Source: Bacteroidales bacterium
GTDB lineage: Bacteria > Bacteroidota > Bacteroidia > Bacteroidales > Muribaculaceae
Direction of reading: 5' to 3'
Length of the DNA stretch: 64,000 nucleotides
Assembly: GCA_014800525.1 (NCBI GenBank)
Contig: JAAVFV010000016.1
Coordinates: 1-64,000, forward strand
How positions within the stretch are numbered: the first letter of the stretch is position 1; each line of letters begins with the position of its first letter. Under the pieces are notes generated by a model that ran no database searches, was not told the DNA's origin, and saw only the letters and a list, made by a program, of their open reading frames with translations. Made by a program: the position numbers and the translations under genes. This document shows positions 33,193-40,932 of the stretch, piece by piece.

Positions 33193-34212
33193 TTATTTCG
33201 CGAATTTGGGATCGTTGGCCAGAAGCCACTGAGCAATCTGCACGGCATTGAGAGCCGCACCCTTCTTAATCTGATCGCCCACAACCCAGAAAGAGAGGCC
33301 GCAATCATCGCATAGATCCTTGCGTAGGCGCCCCACATATACGGGATCCTTATCAGCGATATCAAGAGGCATGGGATAGAACTTATCGCCATCCTTCTCC
33401 TCGCAAACCACCAGCCCGGGAGCTTCAGCAAAAGCTTTATTAACCTCCTCTAATGTAAGCGGCTTCTCAGTCTCGACCCAGATAGCTTCACTATGGGCGC
33501 GCAGCACAGGGACGCGGACGCAAGTGGCGGAGACCCGGATATCGGAATGCATGATCTTCCTGGTCTCATTGAACATCTTCATCTCCTCCTTGGTGTAACC
33601 GTTATCGGTGAAGACATCCACATGGGGAATCACATTATAGGCGAGCTGATACTTGAACTTCTCAATTGTGGGCTCCTCACCGTTGGAGAGCTGTGCAGAC
33701 TGAGTGCGGAGCTCATCCATCGCTGCTGCGCCGGCACCACTCGCCGCCTGATATGTGGCCACATGCACACGGCGGATATGCGAAAGATTGTCGATGGGCT
33801 TGAGGGCGACCACCATCTGGATAGTGGTACAATTCGGGTTTCCGATTATATTGCGCGGACGAATCAGGGCATCCTCGCCATTGACCTCCGGTACGACCAG
33901 AGGCACATCCTCATCCATACGGAACGCCGAACTATTATCGATCATCAGAGTGCCATGACGGGTGATGGTGTCGGCAAACTCCTTAGAAGTTCCCGCACCG
34001 GCTGAAGTGAAGGCAATATCCACGCCGGAGAAATCGGAATCATGAGTCAGCTCCTCGATAACGTAATCCTGACCGCGGAACGAACGGGTCTGGCCCGCAC
34101 TGCGCTTGGAGCCGAAAAGCCGAAGGGAATCAATGGGGAAATTCTGCTCATCAAGAACGCGCAGGAACTCCTGACCTACCGCGCCGCTGGCACCAACTAT
34201 AGCTATATTCAT
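33193..34212 (-). CDS. asd: Aspartate-semialdehyde dehydrogenase
   Basis: 339 residues. NADP-binding [14 protein letters not shown] at the N-terminus, [19 protein letters not shown], catalytic cysteine in [10 protein letters not shown], Gln in [12 protein letters not shown], and histidine region [20 protein letters not shown]. It reduces aspartyl-4-phosphate to the semialdehyde in the path to lysine/diaminopimelate, threonine and methionine. The start is well supported: NIAIVGASG follows at once. A strong hairpin separates it from fabD upstream. Confidence 0.95.
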   Translation of the reverse strand: MNIAIVGASGAVGQEFLRVLDEQNFPIDSLRLFGSKRSAGQTRSFRGQDYVIEELTHDSDFSGVDIAFTSAGAGTSKEFADTITRHGTLMIDNSSAFRMDEDVPLVVPEVNGEDALIRPRNIIGNPNCTTIQMVVALKPIDNLSHIRRVHVATYQAASGAGAAAMDELRTQSAQLSNGEEPTIEKFKYQLAYNVIPHVDVFTDNGYTKEEMKMFNETRKIMHSDIRVSATCVRVPVLRAHSEAIWVETEKPLTLEEVNKAFAEAPGLVVCEEKDGDKFYPMPLDIADKDPVYVGRLRKDLCDDCGLSFWVVGDQIKKGAALNAVQIAQWLLANDPKFAK

Positions 34213-34230
34213 AAATATCGGGTATAGAAA

Positions 34231-34278
34231 TGAGGCTGCCTCCGGACCGGTGGAAAAGCCGGAGCGGAAGCAGCCTCA
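34231..34278 (-). terminator. Terminator of the fabD gene
   Basis: TGAGGCTGCCTCCGG pairs with CCGGAGCGGAAGCAGCCTCA (mismatched middle). On the minus strand it is followed by TTTCTATA, just beyond the fabD stop. Confidence 0.65.
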
Positions 34279-34296
34279 TAGATTGTATACAAAAGA

Positions 34297-35175
34297 TTAC
34301 TGCATTCCGCTGGTTGCGACCTGGCGGTTGATTTTCTTGACGAGACCCTGAAGCACAGAACCGGGGCCGAGCTCCACGAACTCAGTGGCACCATCGCCGA
34401 TCATCGCCTCAACATCGTAGGTCCAACGAACGGGAGCTGTAAGCTGCTTCACAAGGTTTTCCTTAATCTCCTTCGGATCAGTATGGGGCTTACCATCCAC
34501 ATTCTGATAGATGGGGCAACGGGGAGTCTTGAACTCTACAGTCTCGATAGCCTCAGCGAGCTCATCGTGAGCAGGCTGCATGAGAGGGCTATGGAATGCG
34601 CCGCCCACCTTAAGCTTCATAGCACGCTTCGCACCGGCAGCCAGCATCTTCTCGCAAGCCGCATCGATGCCGGGAACCGTACCAGAGATTACAACCTGAC
34701 CGGGGCAGTTGTAGTTGGCCGGAGCCACCACATCATCCACCTCAGCACAAAGCTCCTCCACCTTTTCATCCGGAAGGGCCAGCACAGCAGCCATAGTGGA
34801 GGGCTGAGCCTCACAAGCCTTCTGCATGGCATGGGCACGCTTAGACACGAGCTTGAGACCATCCTCGAAGCTCAACGCACCGGAAGCAACAAGAGCCGAA
34901 AACTCGCCAAGGCTATGACCTGCCACCATATCGGGCTGGAAATCATCGCCAAGGCTCTTTGCAAGAATCACACTATGGAGGAAGATAGCGGGCTGAGTCA
35001 CCTTAGTCTGCTTCAGATCCTCCTCGGTGCCTTCAAACATCAGGTCAGTGATGCGGAATCCGAGAATCTCGTTAGCCTTCTCGAACATCTCCTTAGCCTC
35101 AGCATTATTGTCGTAGAGGTCTTTGCCCATGCCGACAAACTGAGCACCCTGACCGGGAAAAACGTATGCTTTCAT
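34297..35175 (-). CDS. fabD: Malonyl-CoA:ACP transacylase
   Basis: 292 residues. Opens with YVFPGQGAQFVGMGKDLY; nucleophile serine in VAGHSLGEFSALVAS; Gln motif near the N-terminus; catalytic histidine in GGAFHSPLMQPA; closing VELGPGSVLQGLVKKI. It loads malonyl groups onto acyl carrier protein to start and feed fatty-acid synthesis. Single gene with its own terminator, not in a fab cluster here. Confidence 0.95.
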   Translation of the reverse strand: MKAYVFPGQGAQFVGMGKDLYDNNAEAKEMFEKANEILGFRITDLMFEGTEEDLKQTKVTQPAIFLHSVILAKSLGDDFQPDMVAGHSLGEFSALVASGALSFEDGLKLVSKRAHAMQKACEAQPSTMAAVLALPDEKVEELCAEVDDVVAPANYNCPGQVVISGTVPGIDAACEKMLAAGAKRAMKLKVGGAFHSPLMQPAHDELAEAIETVEFKTPRCPIYQNVDGKPHTDPKEIKENLVKQLTAPVRWTYDVEAMIGDGATEFVELGPGSVLQGLVKKINRQVATSGMQ

Positions 35176-35251
35176 TATTTTGGGATTTAATTAATTTTAA
35201 ATTCGGATAAATATCTTTGCGACAGCGTCTGTCATTGCCTGAGGAGAAGCC

Positions 35252-36682
35252 TTATTTCTTCTCCTTACTTCCGCAAGCGCAACCGGAGCCGTCGAAGCAA
35301 TGGGTGCAGACCTTGCATTTGGGGAGTCCGATAGCACGTATAAGAGCATCAAGGGTATTAAACTTCAAAGAAGTCAACCCGAAATGCTCGCGGAGCACCT
35401 CGACCATGCGGTTATACTCCGGAGAACCGGCTGTGGCATATTTTTCAAGATTCTTATTGGGATCTCCCTCGAGATTCTGGATCACACGGCGTGTGATGAG
35501 CTCGAGATCGCTCTTGGAAGCAGAAAAATTCACGAACGGACAACCATATATCAGGGGAGGGCATGCAATGCGGATATGCACCTCCTTGGCACCATAATCA
35601 AACAGGACTGTGGTGTTATCACGAAGCTGTGTGCCGCGAACGATTGAATCATCGCAAAGCAACACACGATTCCCTTTCAGGATGGCGGGGTTGGGAATGA
35701 GTTTCATCTTAGCCACGAGTTCGCGCATATCCTGACGGGGAGGAGTGAAGCTGCGGGGCCATGTCGGAGTATACTTGGAGATAGCCCTCTTATAAGGCAC
35801 TTTCTTACCGCAGGCATAACCCAGAGCCATACCTACGCCTGAATCCGGGATACCGCATGCGAGATCGATTTCCGACTCATCCTCGCTACCCATTTCGAAA
35901 CCGAACTTAAAGCGGACATCCTCAACATTTCTGCCCTCATAAGAGGAAGTGGGGAAACCATAATACACCCAGAGGAACGAACATATCTGCATCTCCTCAT
36001 AAGGCTCTTTAATCACCTCCATCCCGCCGGGGAGGAGACGGACGATCTCACCGGGGCCCAGATCGCGGACCACCTCGAAATCGAGATTCGGGAAAGCGGA
36101 GGTCTCGGAAGTGGCGGCCATAGCTCCCTTCTTCTTACCGATAATGATAGGAGTTCGGCCATAACGGTCGCGAGCGGCAATGATTCCGTCGGGGGTAAGG
36201 ATGAGCATTGAGCAGGACCCCTTCACCTTATTATAGACATTCTCTATACCATCCTTGAAAGAATCTTTCTGGTTGATGAGCATAGCCACGAGCTCGGTCT
36301 GATTAGTCGAACCGGAAGAAAGCTCGGCGAAATGCTGGTTGCCGGCAAGGAGTTCCTCCTCGAGCTGGCGGATATTGTCGATTTTAGCGACAGTAACGAT
36401 AGCGAAACGTCCGAGATGAGAATTGATCATGATCGGCTGGGCGTCGGTGTCGGAGATAATACCGATACCGGAAGTGCCGGTAAACTTATCGAGATCAGGC
36501 TCGAACTTGGTGCGGAAATAAGTGCTTTCAAGGTTGTGGATTGATCTGGCGAAGCGCGCGTTCTCAGCGTCGTAGGTCACCATACCGCCACGGCGAGTGC
36601 CGAGATGCGAATTGTAATCCGTTCCGTAGAAAAGGTCGTTGACGCAGGGGCGCGTCGATACGGTTCCAAAGAAACCTCCCAT
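35252..36682 (-). CDS. PurF-like amidophosphoribosyltransferase homologue lacking the N-terminal cysteine
   Basis: 476 residues. The N-terminal Ntn-hydrolase-like half starts MGGFFGTVS where true PurF starts MCGI; the nucleophile Cys is therefore absent, and the usual QHRGQ stretch reads NSHLGTRRGGM. The phosphoribosyl half is intact, with PRPP loop VLLCDDSIVRGTQ (340-352) and GIPDSGVGMALGYA. The C-terminus adds five cysteines (456, 459, 462, 468, 470; CKVCTHCFDGSGCACG), perhaps a metal or Fe-S site. It may be an ammonia-dependent amidotransferase, a regulator of the real PurF, or act on another amine. I recall similar MGGFFGT proteins in other Bacteroidales. Promoter candidate TAAATTTG on the minus strand at 36791-36784. 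Confidence 0.8.
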   Translation of the reverse strand: MGGFFGTVSTRPCVNDLFYGTDYNSHLGTRRGGMVTYDAENARFARSIHNLESTYFRTKFEPDLDKFTGTSGIGIISDTDAQPIMINSHLGRFAIVTVAKIDNIRQLEEELLAGNQHFAELSSGSTNQTELVAMLINQKDSFKDGIENVYNKVKGSCSMLILTPDGIIAARDRYGRTPIIIGKKKGAMAATSETSAFPNLDFEVVRDLGPGEIVRLLPGGMEVIKEPYEEMQICSFLWVYYGFPTSSYEGRNVEDVRFKFGFEMGSEDESEIDLACGIPDSGVGMALGYACGKKVPYKRAISKYTPTWPRSFTPPRQDMRELVAKMKLIPNPAILKGNRVLLCDDSIVRGTQLRDNTTVLFDYGAKEVHIRIACPPLIYGCPFVNFSASKSDLELITRRVIQNLEGDPNKNLEKYATAGSPEYNRMVEVLREHFGLTSLKFNTLDALIRAIGLPKCKVCTHCFDGSGCACGSKEKK

Positions 36683-36884
36683 AAGACAATATCTAAATTA
36701 TATAGGTAAGGACAGGCGCGATTGAAGAGCCTAAGACTGCAAAGGAATGGCCGCAGCGCAGCCTGTCGGGAAAAACATAGACGCAAATTTAGTAAAAAAT
36801 ACGCGTAAAACAGGGGAAAAGGGGGGTGAAAAAGCAATGAAAACCAAAAAATACCTAAAAAAGAGGGTATAGGAGAGGTAACAT

Positions 36885-36915
36885 TTTGTAGAGTGCTAAA
36901 AAAATATTACTTTTG
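36885..36915 (+). promoter_or_regulatory. Promoter of the rplM-rpsI operon
   Basis: TTTG (36885-36888), a 19-nt spacer and TACTTTTG (36908-36915) fit consensus exactly. Transcription would start about 105 nt before rplM. Confidence 0.75.
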
Positions 36916-36921
36916 CAAGCC

Positions 36922-37027
36922 GATTATATCCAGTTTTAGATACGGAGCTGCTCCCGGCGAGGTTTTGGCCGACCTTAAGGGTAAGGGTTCCGTAAAAGAA
37001 TTAAAACTAAAAAAGCAAAAGAACAAA
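36922..37027 (+). promoter_or_regulatory. rplM 5' leader, candidate ribosomal-protein leader RNA
   Basis: About 105 nt with GC-rich pairing segments (GGAGCTGCTCC; GGCGAGGTTTTGGCC; CCTTAAGGGTAAGG) in an otherwise AT-rich region. A uL13 leader has been proposed in Bacteroidia; identity with it is inferred from position only. Confidence 0.4.
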
Positions 37028-37507
37028 GTGGATACATTAAGCTACAAAACTCAATCAGCCACCCCTGAGACAATTGAGAAGAATTGGGTGGTAATTGATG
37101 CGGAGGGCCTCGTGCTCGGCCGCGTATGCTCGGAGATCGCGAAGATACTTCGGGGCAAGAACAAACCTTCCTACACACCGAATCTCGACTGTGGAGACAA
37201 TGTAATTGTAATCAACGCCGACAAGGTGATCCTCAACGGCGGTAAGATGGAGAAGCGCGAATATCTGCGTTACACCGGTTATCCCGGCGGTCAGCGTTCG
37301 TACACTCCTGCCGACCTGATGGAGAAATCCTACAAGAAAACAATTAAGGGCGGCCGTCACCCTCTGTTCATCAAGGTGGTAAAGGGCATGCTTCCCAAGA
37401 CAAAGCTCGGCGACGCTCAGCTCGACAATCTCTATGTCTACAATGGTAGCGAGCACCCCTTCGAGGCTAAGAATCCCACAGTAATAGATCTGAAAATTAA
37501 GAAGTAA
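37028..37507 (+). CDS. rplM: 50S ribosomal protein L13 (uL13)
   Basis: 159 residues beginning at a GTG (VDTLSYKTQSATPE); the ORF track adds 45 leader-encoded residues. The Bacteroidota opening DTLSYKT makes the GTG start likely. L13 motifs: WVVIDAEGLVLGR, LRGKNKPSYTP, GDNVIVINADKV, YTGYPGGQR, GMLPK, LYVYNGSEHPF. Part of the large ribosomal subunit. It is followed by rpsI after 5 nt in the conserved L13-S9 order. Confidence 0.95.
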   Translation: MDTLSYKTQSATPETIEKNWVVIDAEGLVLGRVCSEIAKILRGKNKPSYTPNLDCGDNVIVINADKVILNGGKMEKREYLRYTGYPGGQRSYTPADLMEKSYKKTIKGGRHPLFIKVVKGMLPKTKLGDAQLDNLYVYNGSEHPFEAKNPTVIDLKIKK

Positions 37508-37512
37508 GGAAG

Positions 37513-37899
37513 ATGGAAAAAATTAATGCAATTGGTCGCCGTAAGGCAGCTGTAGCCCGTGTATATCTTGTCGAGGGCAGCGGAAACATCGTAATCGACA
37601 AGCGTCCTCTTGATGTTTACTTCCCCTCTTCAATTCTTCAGTATGTAGTGAAGCAGCCTCTGCTTACACTTGATGTTGCTGAGAAGTATGACATCGTAGC
37701 TCACCTCGATGGTGGTGGTTATAAGGGTCAGGCAGAGGCACTTCGTCTCGCAATCGCCCGTGCTCTTGTAAAGATCGATCCCGAGGTAAAGCCCGCACTT
37801 CGTGCAGAAGGCTTCATGACACGCGACCCGCGTGCCGTAGAGCGTAAGAAGCCCGGTCAGCCCAAGGCAAGAAAGCGCTTCCAGTTCAGCAAGCGTTAA
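37513..37899 (+). CDS. rpsI: 30S ribosomal protein S9 (uS9)
   Basis: 128 residues: IGRRKAAVARVYLVEGSG at the start, a YF-containing middle, GGGYKGQAEALRLAIARAL, and the basic tail RKKPGQPKARKRFQFSKR that reaches the P-site tRNA. Co-transcribed with rplM. Confidence 0.97.
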   Translation: MEKINAIGRRKAAVARVYLVEGSGNIVIDKRPLDVYFPSSILQYVVKQPLLTLDVAEKYDIVAHLDGGGYKGQAEALRLAIARALVKIDPEVKPALRAEGFMTRDPRAVERKKPGQPKARKRFQFSKR

Positions 37900-37988
37900 T
37901 CGCTGCCTGAATTGGTCTTGGATTCATCTGTATTTTATAGCATGATGATATCCGATTCATCTCGCTCCTCGAAAGTGTTTAGTATCTA

Positions 37989-38024
37989 AATCCGGAAGAT
38001 GGACACGTTCCCTACCTCCGGATT
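37989..38024 (+). promoter_or_regulatory. Hairpin in the rpsB leader
   Basis: AATCCGGA / TCCGGATT arms with a 20-nt internal part, ending 40 nt before the rpsB ATG. It could be an S2-binding leader or a terminator of the rplM-rpsI transcript without a T-run. Confidence 0.4.
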
Positions 38025-38064
38025 GTAAAAAGCGAAAGAACGTAAACAAAACAGAAAAGAAAGA

Positions 38065-38892
38065 ATGGCAACACCGACATTCGACCAGCTCCTTGAAGCA
38101 GGCTGTCACTTCGGCCACCTCAAGCGCAAATGGAATCCCGCAATGGCTCCCTATATCTTCATGGAGCGCAATGGTATCCACATCATCGATCTCTATAAAA
38201 CAGCAGCCAAGATTGAAGAGGCTTCTAATGCTCTGCGTCAGATTGCAAAGAGCGGCAAGAAGGTTCTTTTCGTGGCTACTAAGAAACAGGCCAAAGAGGC
38301 TATCGCCAACAAAGCCAAGGAAGTTAACATGCCTTATGTTATCGAGCGTTGGCCCGGCGGTATGCTCACCAACTTCCCCACTATCCGTAAGGCTGTCAAG
38401 AAGATGACCACCATCGACAAGATGCTTAAGGATGGTACATTCGATAATCTCTCCAAGCGCGAGAAACTCCAGATCACCCGTCAGCGTGCTAAGCTCGAGA
38501 AGAACCTCGGTTCGATCGCTGACCTCGGTCGTCTTCCGTCAGCTCTTTTCGTGGTTGACGTTATGAAGGAGCACATCGCTGTAGCAGAGGCTAAGCGTCT
38601 CGGTATCCCCGTATTCGCAATCGTCGACACCAACTCAAATCCTGAGGACGTAGATTTCGTGATCCCTGCAAACGACGATGCATCCAAGAGCATCGAGGTG
38701 ATCCTCGACGCTGTATGCGGTGCAATGGCAGAGGGTCTCGAGGAGCGTAAGGTTGAGAAGATCGACACTCCCGAGGATAAGGAGGATGATGCAGCCGGCA
38801 AGCGTCGTCGCGTTCGTCGCAACGAAGAGCGTGCAGCTGCTCCTGCTGAGGCTTCAGTAGAGGTTACTGAGGAAGTAAAGGAGGCTGAGTAA
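38065..38892 (+). CDS. rpsB: 30S ribosomal protein S2 (uS2)
   Basis: 275 residues: FDQLLEAGCHFGHLKRKWNPAMAPYIF, VLFVATKKQAKEAI, YVIERWPGGMLTNFPTI, LPSALFVVDVMKEHIAVAEAKRLGIPVFAIVDTNSNPE. The acidic/basic C-terminal tail of about 45 residues (EDKEDDAAGKRRRVRRNEE) is longer than in E. coli. First gene of the usual rpsB-tsf pair. Confidence 0.97.
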   Translation: MATPTFDQLLEAGCHFGHLKRKWNPAMAPYIFMERNGIHIIDLYKTAAKIEEASNALRQIAKSGKKVLFVATKKQAKEAIANKAKEVNMPYVIERWPGGMLTNFPTIRKAVKKMTTIDKMLKDGTFDNLSKREKLQITRQRAKLEKNLGSIADLGRLPSALFVVDVMKEHIAVAEAKRLGIPVFAIVDTNSNPEDVDFVIPANDDASKSIEVILDAVCGAMAEGLEERKVEKIDTPEDKEDDAAGKRRRVRRNEERAAAPAEASVEVTEEVKEAE

Positions 38893-38904
38893 TCGATCCT
38901 TATA

Positions 38905-38938
38905 AAAGGCGCGGCTTCCGAGTCGCGCCTTTATTTTT
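38905..38938 (+). terminator. Terminator/attenuator between rpsB and tsf
   Basis: AAAGGCGCG / CGCGCCTTT stem followed by ATTTTT. A stop signal here would make tsf expression partly independent of rpsB. Confidence 0.7.
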
Positions 38939-38967
38939 AGTAAAAAACAACATAACAAGATAAAACA

Positions 38968-39960
38968 ATGGCAGTAAGCATTGAAGATATTAAGAAATTG
39001 CGCCACATGACCGGTGCCGGCATGATGGACTGCAAGAATGCTCTTGCTGAGACTGATGGCGACATCCAGGCAGCAATCGAGATTATCCGTAAGAAAGGTC
39101 AGGCTGTGGCCGCTAAGCGTGAAGACCGTCAGGCAGCTGAGGGTTGCGTGCTTTCAGGTGTTAAGCCCGGTTTTGCAGCAATCGTAGCTCTTAAGTGCGA
39201 GACTGACTTCGTTGCCAAGAACGAGTCTTTCCGCAATCTTACCAAGGAGATTCTTAACTTGGCTATTGCAGCTGGCGCTAAGACTCTTGATGAGGTTAAG
39301 AAGCTCGATATGGATGGCCGCACTGTAGAGGAGCACATCACTGATGAGATCGGTAAGACCGGTGAGAAGATGGAGCTCGGCGCATATGAGTGTGTTGAGG
39401 CTGCTTCAGTTGCCGCTTATGATCACCTCGGCAATAAGCTCGCTACAATCGTTGGCTTCAATCTTGAGGATGTTCGTGCTGAGGTAGGTAAGGAGGTTGC
39501 AATGCAGATTGCTGCGATGAATCCTGTGGCTATTGCTCGTGAGGATGTTCCTGCTGCTCTTATCGAGGAGGAGAAGAACGTTGCTATCGAAAAAACCAAG
39601 CAGGAGCAGGTGCTCAAGGCAGTTGAGGGTGCACTCCGCAAGGCTGGTCTTAACCCCAACCACTTCGATACCGACGAGCATATTTCTTCTAATGTGACCA
39701 AGGGTTGGATCACAGAGGAGGAGGCTGCTAAGGGTCGTGCCATCATCGCTGATGTTTCCGAGCAGAAGGCTGGTAATCTTCCCGAGCAGATGATCGAGAA
39801 CATCGTTAAGGGCCGTATCAACAAGTATTACAAGGAGAACTGTCTTCTTGAGCAGGCTTATACCCGCGACGCTTCTCTCACAGTTGGTCAGTATCTTGAC
39901 AAGGAGAAGAAGGGTCTCGTAGTGGTTAGCTTCAAGCGTGTAAACCTCAACGAGGATTAA
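38968..39960 (+). CDS. tsf: Elongation factor Ts
   Basis: 330 residues. Starts with SIEDIKKLRHMTGAGMMDCKNALAETDGD; core TDFVAKNESF (the Tu-binding TDFV motif); later VAMQIAAMNPVAI; and a second C-terminal copy of the dimerisation region (FDTDEHISSNVTKGWITEEEAAKG), as usual in Bacteroidota. Catalyses GDP release from EF-Tu. Codon use is visibly biased to strongly expressed codons. Confidence 0.97.
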   Translation: MAVSIEDIKKLRHMTGAGMMDCKNALAETDGDIQAAIEIIRKKGQAVAAKREDRQAAEGCVLSGVKPGFAAIVALKCETDFVAKNESFRNLTKEILNLAIAAGAKTLDEVKKLDMDGRTVEEHITDEIGKTGEKMELGAYECVEAASVAAYDHLGNKLATIVGFNLEDVRAEVGKEVAMQIAAMNPVAIAREDVPAALIEEEKNVAIEKTKQEQVLKAVEGALRKAGLNPNHFDTDEHISSNVTKGWITEEEAAKGRAIIADVSEQKAGNLPEQMIENIVKGRINKYYKENCLLEQAYTRDASLTVGQYLDKEKKGLVVVSFKRVNLNED

Positions 39961-39982
39961 TCCCATTCCCTGCATAAGGCTA

Positions 39983-40019
39983 AAGCGGCCGGGTCAATCT
40001 CTGACCCGGCCGCTTTTTT
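39983..40019 (+). terminator. Terminator of tsf
   Basis: 14-bp perfect stem AAGCGGCCGGGTCA / TGACCCGGCCGCTT with TTTTTT. Confidence 0.9.
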
Positions 40020-40197
40020 GTGTACTACTTTCAATTTCAGATTTCCAGACACAAGTATCTATCGATTTTAACCCTCATCTAAACATTCCCGACCCTGTTT
40101 TCTCACATGCTCAGTGCGTGATACCTACTAAAATCCATCACAAAAAGATAAATAGGGTGCTAAATTTAACTCCGGGTAAGCTGATAGGGTATTCATG

Positions 40198-40318
40198 GAT
40201 TTAAAGTCTGTGAACGGTCTGAAAACCACATTTGTGCCATATCTGTGATTATTACATAATATATTTAACTCACAGATATTTCTCAGATTGAACTTCACAG
40301 ATTCACACAGATTGGATT
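40198..40318. repeat. ACAGATT repeat cluster 3
   Basis: AAAGTCTGTGAACGGTCTG, ATATCTGTGATTATT and then, inverted, CTCACAGATATTTCTCAGATT and TTCACAGATTCACACAGATT. ATATCTGTGA (about 40240) and TCACAGATAT (about 40271) can pair. Same family as the clusters near 18000 and 18950. Confidence 0.65.
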
Positions 40319-40741
40319 TAAATGTATAAATGAGAGTAGTCGTAGGTTGGCCCGAATCTCATTCCCTTTCGGATGACTAGCTGACCCTTCAAGCATTCTT
40401 TTCTCTGCACCTTCACGTTCTAGTCGTACGATTGTTTCGGCCGGTAGAAATTCTATCTTGCAAAGAGAATGGGAGGGGGAGAGATTTTAAATCTGGCGTC
40501 CACTCCTCAGGCACCACATAGTTCAGAGGCTATGCTTTTTAATTCCTTCTACCCTATACCGTATAGTCTATATCATATTTTCAGTTAATACGGCATACTA
40601 TTACACCATATTCATTACTACTTCTTATTTTGAAGTAAGGGTAAATTATATGAATGATATGATATTTGAATATTAAGATACACAGTTATAGTATATAATA
40701 TTATGGGTGTTAATAATTAATGAAAAAATATCTAAATAAAT
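40319..40741. other. Intergenic, no gene seen
   Basis: A mixed stretch, then a very AT-rich run. No frame over 60 codons and no recognisable RNA. Confidence 0.3.
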
Positions 40742-40772
40742 TTTGAAACTTTCATGCAATGAATTAAATTTG
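40742..40772 (+). promoter_or_regulatory. Promoter of the small-ORF / surface-protein unit
   Basis: TTTG (40742-40745), a 19-nt spacer and TAAATTTG (40765-40772), an exact consensus match 23 nt before the small ORF. Confidence 0.75.
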
Positions 40773-40795
40773 CCTAACAATAAAACTAAATCGAT

Positions 40796-40924
40796 ATGAA
40801 ACAACTAACCAGACTTTTGTGGAGTATTAGCTTCATACTAATCTATACAAATCCGATGATCTGGTTAGAAGACACTAATGATGAGATGGAAGTTATATCT
40901 CGATATGGAGTGAAGGCTAAATAA
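40796..40924 (+). CDS. Small hydrophobic protein, 42 residues, unknown
   Basis: Too short for the ORF track. It reads MKQLTRLLWSISFILIYTNP and then a polar tail ending SRYGVKAK. The N-terminal basic-then-hydrophobic pattern suggests a membrane or leader peptide. It sits 23 nt behind a perfect promoter and 8 nt before the next gene, so it is in the right place to be translated. No homologue is recognised. It could also be only a leader affecting the downstream gene. Confidence 0.5.
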   Translation: MKQLTRLLWSISFILIYTNPMIWLEDTNDEMEVISRYGVKAK

Positions 40925-40932
40925 ATATTCAT

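Noticed and set aside
35210-35220. TATCTTTG promoter-like box on the plus strand
   Set aside because: There is no plus-strand gene or spaced -33 box; it would read antisense into the PurF-like gene.
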